Shown: positions 40,763 to 48,057 of the stretch, piece by piece
Numbering within the stretch: the stretch's first letter is position 1
Layout of the letters: each line of letters starts with the position of its first letter
Assembly: GCF_003425665.1 (NCBI RefSeq)
Contig: NZ_QQRQ01000017.1
Coordinates: forward strand, 1-48,057
From: Evtepia gabavorous
GTDB lineage: Bacteria > Bacillota > Clostridia > Oscillospirales > Oscillospiraceae
Direction: 5' to 3'
Length of the DNA stretch: 48,057 nucleotides
Translations under genes and position numbers: made by a program
Notes under the pieces: generated by a model
Told to the model about the DNA's origin: nothing
Databases searched by the model: none
The model's input: the letters and a program-made list of their open reading frames with translations, nothing else

Positions 40763-41422
40763 TCATCCAACCCGGATCAATATGATGTCAATGATATTGT
40801 CAAACGCCCTCAGATGGTCCATGATTGCGTCCGGCACTTCCCCGTCAATTTCCAGCATCATAATGGCTTTTCCCCCTTTTCTGGTTCGGGAAAGCTGAAA
40901 ATTTCCAATGTTAATCCCCGACGTGGCCGTGTAGTTGGAGACCGCAGCAATGGTCCCCGGCCGGTCCCAATGGACCACCAGCAGCGTATTGCACTGAGCC
41001 GTGAAAGTGACCTTGAGACCGTCGATCTCAGTGACCAAAATATTACCGCCTCCAGTCGAGGTCCCCACAATCGTGGTGGCTTTCCCGCGCTCTCCCGTCA
41101 AATGGATGCGTGCCGTATTGGGGTGTGCGTCTGGCAGCTCTGTCTCCAGGAAAGAGAAGGAAATTCCCTTCTCTTGCGCCAGCTGGGGGGAACAGCGAAT
41201 CCGTGTATCATCGGGGCAGAGCCCCATAATCCCCGCCAGCAGGGCCTTATCCGTACCATGCCCCCGATAGGTCCGAGCAAAGGACCCGGAGAGTTCAATG
41301 CGCGCCTGAACCACATCCTCCCCGAGAATTTTCCGGGCGATCTGTCCCAGCCGAACAGCGCCGGCTGTATGTGAACTGGAGGGCCCAATCATAATGGGCC
41401 CAATGATGTCGAAGACATTCAT
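40763..41422 (-). CDS. sdaAB: L-serine dehydratase, beta subunit
   Basis: A 219-residue beta subunit. The substrate-side motif IIGPIMIGPSSSHTAGAVRLGQIA (about 6-29) and GHGTDKALLAGIMGL (about 54-68) are conserved. The C-terminal ACT domain (about 147-219, NTLLVVHWDRPGTIAAVSNYTATSGINIG) probably senses serine. First gene of the sdaAB-sdaAA operon, with GGGGAGG before the ATG. Confidence 0.95.
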   Translation of the reverse strand: MNVFDIIGPIMIGPSSSHTAGAVRLGQIARKILGEDVVQARIELSGSFARTYRGHGTDKALLAGIMGLCPDDTRIRCSPQLAQEKGISFSFLETELPDAHPNTARIHLTGERGKATTIVGTSTGGGNILVTEIDGLKVTFTAQCNTLLVVHWDRPGTIAAVSNYTATSGINIGNFQLSRTRKGGKAIMMLEIDGEVPDAIMDHLRAFDNIIDIILIRVG

Positions 41423-41477
41423 GCTATCCTCCCCAAATTTTGGTGCACAGAGTTTACTCCTTCAAACGTCCAGCCAT

Positions 41478-41506
41478 ATTATGACGTAGCCAGCGTACTC
41501 CGTCAA
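41478..41506 (-). promoter_or_regulatory. Promoter of the serine dehydratase operon
   Basis: Minus-strand TTGACG (41501-41506), 17-base spacer, CATAAT (41478-41483), about 55 bases before sdaAB. Confidence 0.7.
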
Positions 41507-41547
41507 GTCTCAATTCCCCTCTTATGATCCGCCAGCACCCTATAAGC

Positions 41548-41576
41548 TTGAAAATCCCACAGGGCAGTGGTATACT
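41548..41576 (+). promoter_or_regulatory. Promoter of the GNAT gene
   Basis: TTGAAA (41548-41553), 17-base spacer, TATACT (41571-41576), about 60 bases before the start. Confidence 0.72.
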
Positions 41577-41637
41577 CTTTTCATTATAAAATGGAAACGT
41601 GACCTCTCACGTTCCTCTGCTTTTGGAGGTACGCGCC

Positions 41638-42087
41638 ATGTATTCTATCCGAGAAACCCAAGATTTCTACCCTCTCTCCCTGCTCTATCAGGAGAGCGGA
41701 CTGGAGGTCACTCCCGGCCACACACCGCCTCAGGGAACACTGTCCATGCTTCGTTGTGAAGACTCAGAAACTGGAGAACTTGTAGCCGCAGCCACCCTCC
41801 AGCACCGTGCAGGGCACTTCGTTCTGGCTCACTTGGCGGTAGTTTCTCACCTGCAAGGTGGTGGCTTGGGAAGTCAACTGCTCGCTTCGGCAGAGCACCA
41901 CGCCAAGCAGCTGGGCGCCCGGGAACTCTGGCTGGTGGGAAAGGTTCCCGGCTTTTACGCCCGGTATCAGTGGCACACTGTTCCCCGAGAAATGGCTCCT
42001 CCCATTTCCCGCTGTCTCACCTGCTCCCAGTTCCAAGTGGACTGTTTTCCCAGCATTATGAAAAAGGAACTCTCTTTTGATGTGTAA
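41638..42087 (+). CDS. GNAT family N-acetyltransferase
   Basis: A 149-residue GCN5-type acyltransferase. The acetyl-CoA-binding segment is FVLAHLAVVSHLQGGGLGSQLLASAEHHAKQLGARELWL (about 61-99), with a Q-G-G-G-L-G phosphate loop. The rest, up to GFYARYQW, fits the fold. Acceptor unknown. GGAGGT precedes the ATG at 41638. Monocistronic, between its own promoter and a strong terminator. Confidence 0.85.
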   Translation: MYSIRETQDFYPLSLLYQESGLEVTPGHTPPQGTLSMLRCEDSETGELVAAATLQHRAGHFVLAHLAVVSHLQGGGLGSQLLASAEHHAKQLGARELWLVGKVPGFYARYQWHTVPREMAPPISRCLTCSQFQVDCFPSIMKKELSFDV

Positions 42088-42126
42088 AAACAGCCCTTCT
42101 AATTGGATAATTAGAAGGGCTGTTTT
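42087..42126. terminator. Bidirectional terminator
   Basis: An 18-bp perfect stem starting at the last base of the GNAT stop codon (AAAACAGCCC to GGGCTGTTTT) with a GGAT loop; T runs on both strands. It also ends the glmM operon from the other side. Confidence 0.88.
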
Positions 42127-42132
42127 GCCCGC

Positions 42133-43044
42133 TTACGCCTCCTCTGGGCGCGTTTTCTTGCGGTCTGGTAGTTGGGCCAAAACGATGGCCCCAAACATCA
42201 ACACACAGCCCATCACCTCTCTGGCGGACATATTTTGCCCGAGAAACAGCCATCCGGCCAAAACAGAGATAACAGACTCCAAGCTCAAGATCAAACTGGC
42301 CACAGTGGGATTGAGGCCTTTCTGTCCAATGATCTGGAGGGTGTAACCCACCCCCGAGGATAAAACCCCCGCATACAAAATGGGCGCCCAAGAGATCGCC
42401 ACTGCATGGGGATCAGGAATTCCCTCTATCCCCAGCATGCAGAGGCCAGAGAAAAGCGCCGCCACAAAGAACTGAATGCACGACATCTGAACGCCGTCTA
42501 CCTTTGTCGTAAAATAGTCAATGACCATGATATGGACCGAAAAGCAGAATGCACACAAAAGGACCAGGAAATCCCCCTTTTGCAGCTGCAGGGAGCCACT
42601 CATACACAGCAGATACAGACCCAAAATGGCGATCACCACACTGACCCACAGTTTGGGACCCACCTTCTTTCGGAAGAACAAGCCCAGGATGGGAACAATG
42701 ACGATGTACAGTGCCGTAATAAACCCAGCCTTTCCCACCGTGGTATATTGTATACCCACCTGCTGCAGGCAGGAGGCAATCCCCAATGCCAAGCCACAGA
42801 AAACTCCCCCCAAAAGAAGCGTCTTTCGCTGGGCTCGCTCCTCTCGGCGTCTCTCCTCACTTTTCATCCGGCCAAAAATCAAAATCGCAGGGATCAGGGC
42901 AAGGCCACCCACCAAGGAACGAATGGCATTGAAGGTAAATGGTCCAATGTGGTCCATTCCCACCGACTGGGCCACGAAAGCCGTGCCCCAGATAACGGCA
43001 GTCAGAAACAGCAGCAACAGATTCTTTGCAGGGAATTGATTCAT
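42133..43044 (-). CDS. EamA/DMT family transporter
   Basis: A 303-residue, ten-helix drug/metabolite transporter with two EamA repeats: LLLLFLTAVIWGTAFVAQSVGMDHIGPFTFNAIRSLVGGLALIP (about 9-52), and the second repeat ending GVGYTLQIIGQKGLNPTVASLILSLESVISVLAGWLFLGQ (about 230-270). Substrates of the family range from amino acids to cofactors and are not predictable. It follows the GlmU-like gene by 20 bases and probably belongs to the same transcript. Confidence 0.88.
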   Translation of the reverse strand: MNQFPAKNLLLLFLTAVIWGTAFVAQSVGMDHIGPFTFNAIRSLVGGLALIPAILIFGRMKSEERRREERAQRKTLLLGGVFCGLALGIASCLQQVGIQYTTVGKAGFITALYIVIVPILGLFFRKKVGPKLWVSVVIAILGLYLLCMSGSLQLQKGDFLVLLCAFCFSVHIMVIDYFTTKVDGVQMSCIQFFVAALFSGLCMLGIEGIPDPHAVAISWAPILYAGVLSSGVGYTLQIIGQKGLNPTVASLILSLESVISVLAGWLFLGQNMSAREVMGCVLMFGAIVLAQLPDRKKTRPEEA

Positions 43045-43064
43045 GCTTCTCTCTCTACGCTCCT

Positions 43065-43724
43065 TTATCGCTTTGCAATGATTTCTCTTTCGTTTTTATA
43101 AATGTGGTGAGGGGGAATGGTTCCCCGCACACTGGAGATTGGGTAGATATGGCTGTGAGGGCCAATCACCGTACCTGGATTCAGCACGCTGTTGCAGCCT
43201 ACCTCGACATAATCTCCCAACATCGCGCCTACTTTTTTCCGGCCTGTGGGGATACGCTCCTCCCCTGCGCGGATCACCACCAAGGTTTTATCGCTTTTGA
43301 CATTGGAGGTAATGGAACCGGCTCCCATGTGTGCGTGACTGCCCAGAACAGAGTCCCCAACGTAATTGTAGTGGGGAACCTGGACCCCATCAAACAGGAC
43401 CACATTCTTTAGCTCCACAGAATTCCCTACCACAGCTTTCTTCCCCACAATCGCACTTCCCCGGATAAACGCGCCGTGGCGAATCTCCGCGCCATGGTCA
43501 ATGATGCAAGGACCCCCAAGATAGGCAGACGGGAAAACCTTTGCATCCTTCGCAATCCAGACATCCTCCGCCGGATGATCAAATTCCTCCGGGGAAAGGG
43601 TGGCGCCCAGTTGCAGAATATAGGCACTAAGACCCTCTAAAACCTCCCAGGGGTAGGTTTTTCCCGCAAATAGAGACGCCGCAATAGTGTCATCCAGACG
43701 AAACAAATCAGAAATGGTCAGCAT
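43065..43724 (-). CDS. Left-handed beta-helix acyltransferase, GlmU C-domain-like
   Basis: A 219-residue protein with about 50 N-terminal helical residues, then hexapeptide repeats (VWIAKDAKVF, IIDHGAEIRHGAFIRGSAIVGKKAVVGNSVELKNVVL). HYNYVGDSVLGSHAHMGAGSITSN (about 127-150) resembles the acetyltransferase active site of GlmU, where HLSYIGD and GAGTITCN occur. It lacks the uridylyltransferase domain. Start at 43724 overlaps the end of glmM by proximity (1 base apart), with GGAGGCG upstream, so glucosamine-1-phosphate made by GlmM is a natural candidate substrate (inference). Confidence 0.8.
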   Translation of the reverse strand: MLTISDLFRLDDTIAASLFAGKTYPWEVLEGLSAYILQLGATLSPEEFDHPAEDVWIAKDAKVFPSAYLGGPCIIDHGAEIRHGAFIRGSAIVGKKAVVGNSVELKNVVLFDGVQVPHYNYVGDSVLGSHAHMGAGSITSNVKSDKTLVVIRAGEERIPTGRKKVGAMLGDYVEVGCNSVLNPGTVIGPHSHIYPISSVRGTIPPHHIYKNEREIIAKR

Positions 43725-43725
43725 G

Positions 43726-45078
43726 TTATTTCTTCGCCTCCACAATCAGCCCCCGCTGGCGCATGACCGCAATGACCGCGTCCACATTCTCCTCGCACAG
43801 CTCGTTGGTGGGCGCCTCTACCATGACACGCAAAACCGGCTCCGTACCACTTTTCCGCAGGAGAATCCGCCCTTGGTCTCCCAGTTTTGCCGACACCTCG
43901 CGGACTGCATTCTGTACCGCAAAATCATTTAAGGCCCGCTCTTTGTCTTGGACCCGTACGTTTTTCAGAACCTGGGGATAGATTTTCAAGTCCTGCGTCA
44001 GCTTTGACAACGGCATTTTTTTGCTTAACATTGCCTGCATCAGTTTGATCGCCGTCAAGATCCCATCCCCGGTGTTGGCGTACTTTCCAAAAATGATATG
44101 CCCAGACTGCTCCCCGCCAATGAGATGCCCATTGGCACGCATATTCTCATAAACGTACTTGTCGCCTACATCCGTTTTTTCATATCGAATATCCAAGGCG
44201 TCCAGTGCCTTATACAGGCCAAAATTCGACATCACCGTCGTCACAATGGTATTGTTGGCCAGCTTTTCCCGCTCCTTCATATAGGAACCGTAAATATAAA
44301 GAATTCCGTCTCCATCGACCAAATTTCCCTTTTCATCCACGGCCAGGCAGCGGTCTGCGTCGCCGTCAAAGGCAAACCCAATGTCCATGTGATTCTCTTT
44401 TACGTATTGCTGCAGCTGTTCTATATGCGTTGATCCGCAGCCGTCATTGATATTTAGCCCATTGGGTGTGTTGCTCAGCACGTAAGTCTCCGCCCCCAAG
44501 GCCTCAAACACGTTTTTTGCAATCATCCAGGCGCTCCCATTGGCGCAATCCAAAGCCACCTTCATATCCTTATAGGAATGGGTAGCCAAACTAATCAGAT
44601 AACCAATGTAGCGGTTCCGGCCGGAAGCATAATCAATCACGCGGCCAATGTGCTCCCCTGTGGCATAGGGCAACTCTCTTGCGCTGTCCAAATAGGCCTC
44701 AATCTGATCAATCACTTCCTGTTCCATTTTCTCGCCATGCCGGTTGATCAGTTTAATGCCATTGTCATGAAACGGATTGTGACTGGCAGAAATCATAATT
44801 CCACAGTCGAATTCATCTACTTTTGAAATATAAGAAACACTGGGGGTCGTCGTCACATGCATCAGACAGGCATCCGCGCCTGAAGCAGTAATCCCTGCCG
44901 CTAAAGCACACTCAAACATATAGCTGGATCGACGGGTATCCTTTCCGATTACAATCTGTGCCTGGTGGTCTTGGCTGTAATACCACCCTAAGAAACGGCC
45001 CACATGAAACGCATGGTCCACGGTCAAGTTTACATTTGCCTCCCCTCGGAAGCCGTCAGTCCCAAAATATTTTGACAT
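43726..45078 (-). CDS. glmM: Phosphoglucosamine mutase
   Basis: A 450-residue enzyme that converts glucosamine-6-phosphate to glucosamine-1-phosphate for peptidoglycan precursors. KYFGTDGFRGEANV at the start, the phosphoserine loop GIMISASHNP with Ser98, the metal loop FAFDGDADRCLAVD (about 236-249) and the C-terminal phosphate-binding LLRKSGTEPVLRVMVE are intact. I use the third of three consecutive ATGs, 8 bases after GGAG. First gene of glmM-acyltransferase-EamA. Confidence 0.95.
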   Translation of the reverse strand: MSKYFGTDGFRGEANVNLTVDHAFHVGRFLGWYYSQDHQAQIVIGKDTRRSSYMFECALAAGITASGADACLMHVTTTPSVSYISKVDEFDCGIMISASHNPFHDNGIKLINRHGEKMEQEVIDQIEAYLDSARELPYATGEHIGRVIDYASGRNRYIGYLISLATHSYKDMKVALDCANGSAWMIAKNVFEALGAETYVLSNTPNGLNINDGCGSTHIEQLQQYVKENHMDIGFAFDGDADRCLAVDEKGNLVDGDGILYIYGSYMKEREKLANNTIVTTVMSNFGLYKALDALDIRYEKTDVGDKYVYENMRANGHLIGGEQSGHIIFGKYANTGDGILTAIKLMQAMLSKKMPLSKLTQDLKIYPQVLKNVRVQDKERALNDFAVQNAVREVSAKLGDQGRILLRKSGTEPVLRVMVEAPTNELCEENVDAVIAVMRQRGLIVEAKK

Positions 45079-45164
45079 CATCATCACTCCACACTCAAAG
45101 AAAGTTAGACTCTGCGTCACTCAAAAGAAAATAGCATGAAAACACCTGCAAGCTTTAACGTTTC

Positions 45165-45194
45165 ATTATACAACTACTTGATAGGGTCTGTCAA
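45165..45194 (-). promoter_or_regulatory. Promoter of the glmM operon
   Basis: Minus-strand perfect TTGACA (45189-45194), 18-base spacer, perfect TATAAT (45165-45170). The -35 lies inside the last codons of the upstream unrecognised gene. Confidence 0.8.
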
Positions 45195-45896
45195 ATAATC
45201 TAAACTTAAACGTTCTATAATGCTATGATCGCAGATAAGCAAAAGGTATGTTAATGTGTCGTTAACCACACGTATATCTATAATATTAGATTTTTCTACA
45301 TCATAAACCATTTTCCCATTTTTATAACTACAATATAATTTTAATTCTTCAGGGATGCGTGAAGGTCTGTCTCGTGTCAATACCTCGGAATTGGACATTC
45401 CTAATAGACTTCCTACCTCGATAGATGCGTAATATATCGGTTCATCATCTTTTTTATAGGTCTTATATCCTCCATATCTAATTTTTCCTATATAAAAATT
45501 CTCATCCTTTTTGCATATTACAGGAAATACATTTCTGAGAAAATAACTTACTTCTCTTGGGCTTACACTTCTTGATAAAATAGTATCGTCGTTTATGTAA
45601 AGTGACCCAGTAAAACGATCTTCACAAATAGAAATCAGTTGATTTTCTTTAAATATTACCTCCTTACGCTCACCTTGGTGTCCTATGTAAAAAATTTTGA
45701 AGTACTTAATCTCATCAGTAGTCCAAAATTGAATTTCAGGACAAGCATAGCCTCTGTAAAAAACTTTTCTCCCCTCAAGAACATATTTTTTATACAAACT
45801 TGTGTAACTGTTCTGTAATATGCATAACTTTCGCATCTCCATAAATTGATTTATTCTTTTATCCATAACAGCCAAGTCTTTTCTTCTTATTTCCAT
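45174..45896 (-). CDS. Unrecognised AT-rich protein
   Basis: A 240-residue protein I do not recognise. It is rich in Ile, Tyr, Lys and Arg, with no signal peptide or membrane helix; beta-rich stretches alternate (KVFYRGYACPEIQFW; KIFYIGHQGERKEVIF; NFYIGKIRYGGYKTYKKD) and a YKKY/NSYTSLYKKYVLEG region follows a basic start (MEIRRKDLAVMDKRINQF). Its codons are strikingly A/T-rich compared with every other protein gene here, a sign of recent acquisition. GGGAGG precedes the ATG at 45896. It has its own strong promoter and sits alone between the rRNA terminator and glmM. Confidence 0.75.
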   Translation of the reverse strand: MEIRRKDLAVMDKRINQFMEMRKLCILQNSYTSLYKKYVLEGRKVFYRGYACPEIQFWTTDEIKYFKIFYIGHQGERKEVIFKENQLISICEDRFTGSLYINDDTILSRSVSPREVSYFLRNVFPVICKKDENFYIGKIRYGGYKTYKKDDEPIYYASIEVGSLLGMSNSEVLTRDRPSRIPEELKLYCSYKNGKMVYDVEKSNIIDIRVVNDTLTYLLLICDHSIIERLSLDYLTDPIK

Positions 45897-45929
45897 ACCA
45901 TTTCCTCCCACAGCCGATCAATTTTCTTC

Positions 45930-45958
45930 ATTATAGCAATAAAAAACAGGACAGTCAA
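45930..45958 (-). promoter_or_regulatory. Promoter overlapping the rRNA terminator
   Basis: Minus-strand TTGACT (45953-45958), 17-base spacer, perfect TATAAT (45930-45935). The -35 lies in the terminator loop and 3' arm and the spacer contains its T run. Confidence 0.72.
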
Positions 45959-45973
45959 CTAACTGTCCTGTTT
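45941..45973 (-). terminator. rRNA operon terminator
   Basis: A 12-bp perfect stem AAACAGGACAGT/ACTGTCCTGTTT with a 6-base loop, followed on the minus strand by TTTTTT, 6 bases after the 5S 3' end. Confidence 0.88.
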
Positions 45974-45978
45974 CCTGT

Positions 45979-46093
<115 letters not shown>

Positions 46094-46146
46094 TCGCTGT
46101 TACAATAACAGCTTATCAAATTTTTCGCGTCTTGTCAACCAAAACG

Positions 46147-46221
46147 TGGTGACCCGTACGGGAATCGAACCCATGTTTGCGGCGTGAGAGGCCGCCGTCT
46201 TAACCGCTTGACCAACGGGCC
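46147..46221 (-). tRNA. tRNA-Glu (CTC)
   Basis: 75 bases with encoded CCA. The acceptor GGCCCGT/ACGGGTC includes one G-U pair, the anticodon stem is GCGGC/GCCGC with loop CTCTCAC (anticodon CTC), and the T loop is GGTTCGAATC. Only 2 bases separate it from tRNA-Lys. Confidence 0.95.
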
Positions 46222-46223
46222 GT

Positions 46224-46299
46224 TGGTACACCTTCAGGGACTCGAACCCTGGACACCCTGATTAAGAGTCAGGTGCTCTACCAGCTGAGCTAAAGGTGC
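46224..46299 (-). tRNA. tRNA-Lys (CTT)
   Basis: 76 bases with encoded CCA. Acceptor GCACCTT/AAGGTGT, D arm TAGCTCAGCTGGTAGAGC, anticodon stem CCTGA/TCAGG with loop CTCTTAA (anticodon CTT), T loop GGTTCGAGTC. Confidence 0.96.
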
Positions 46300-46476
46300 A
46301 TACTTCTCCTTGAAAGAAAAAGCATGCAAAAAGAACTTTATACTGACTCGGCTTCGTTCCCTTGCTTTCTTCTTCCTCAAGAAAAGGCTGTGGCAATATC
46401 CACACCCTCAAAACCGAACAAAGTAACCGCCATACCCCAAGCAAGCGCCTGCACTTCTTACTCTTAACCTGAGACT

Positions 46477-48057
<1,581 letters not shown>

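Overview
The window looks like chromosomal DNA of a GC-rich, spore-forming Clostridia member, most likely Oscillospiraceae (Flavonifractor/Pseudoflavonifractor-like). The signs are a sporulation sigma factor (SigG), families largely confined to Clostridia (DUF4317, DUF5711, CD3324, DUF4330), a CsaB cell-wall pyruvyltransferase, a zinc-finger ClpE-type unfoldase, ECF transporter genes, Firmicutes-type sigma-A promoters with strong AGGAGG ribosome sites, and a lysine riboswitch. Most of it is ordinary core genome in short operons. There is no insertion sequence, prophage or CRISPR array. All assignments come from reading motifs; no database search was run.

Layout. 0-2.2 kb: a TetR/MFS efflux pair with matching palindromic operators. 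2.2-5.1 kb: PcrA/UvrD helicase with a small SnoaL-like protein. 5.2-6.6 kb: an ABC permease/ATPase pair without a binding protein. 6.8-11 kb: an NAD(P)HX epimerase-type protein, a membrane-anchored PpiC/SurA foldase, tRNA t6A dehydratase TcdA and a TauE/SafE exporter split over two overlapping genes. 11-12.9 kb: MATE exporter with its MarR repressor and operator. 13.1-15.2 kb: an NhaC-family transporter with an N-terminal DnaJ-like zinc domain, preceded by a lysine riboswitch with recognisable terminator and antiterminator; it is probably a lysine transporter. 15.3-19.2 kb: DUF4317, a Spo0A C-terminal-like protein, a leader ORF with alternative hairpins ahead of a CD3324-type HTH gene, an Ntn-hydrolase and a Vat-type acetyltransferase. 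19.2-22.8 kb: DUF4330, a glycosyltransferase-CsaB fusion and a DivIVA-like coiled-coil protein.

23-29.2 kb: a methyltransferase followed by ecfA1-ecfA2-ecfT-truA, DUF5711 and CvpA in one co-directional run. 29.3-33.4 kb: ClpE-like ATPase, then hemolysin III and DegV on the other strand. 33.8-36.8 kb: phenylacetate-CoA ligase with an ACT protein, then a PadR/DUF2812 pair behind a perfect operator. 36.8-39.8 kb: sigG with a sigma-F/sigma-G-like promoter, then rpsB (structured leader) and tsf. 39.8-41.4 kb: two-subunit iron-sulfur L-serine dehydratase. 41.6-45.1 kb: GNAT enzyme, and a glmM / GlmU-like acyltransferase / EamA operon. 45.2-45.9 kb: one AT-rich unrecognised gene. 45.9 kb to the end: the 3' part of an rRNA operon on the minus strand in the unusual order 23S, tRNA-Lys(CTT), tRNA-Glu(CTC), 5S.

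The most interesting items are the riboswitch-controlled NhaC protein with its extracytoplasmic zinc domain, the leader ORF with competing hairpins at 17.2-17.4 kb, the tRNAs between 23S and 5S, the GT4-CsaB fusion, and the AT-rich orphan gene whose promoter overlaps the rRNA terminator.
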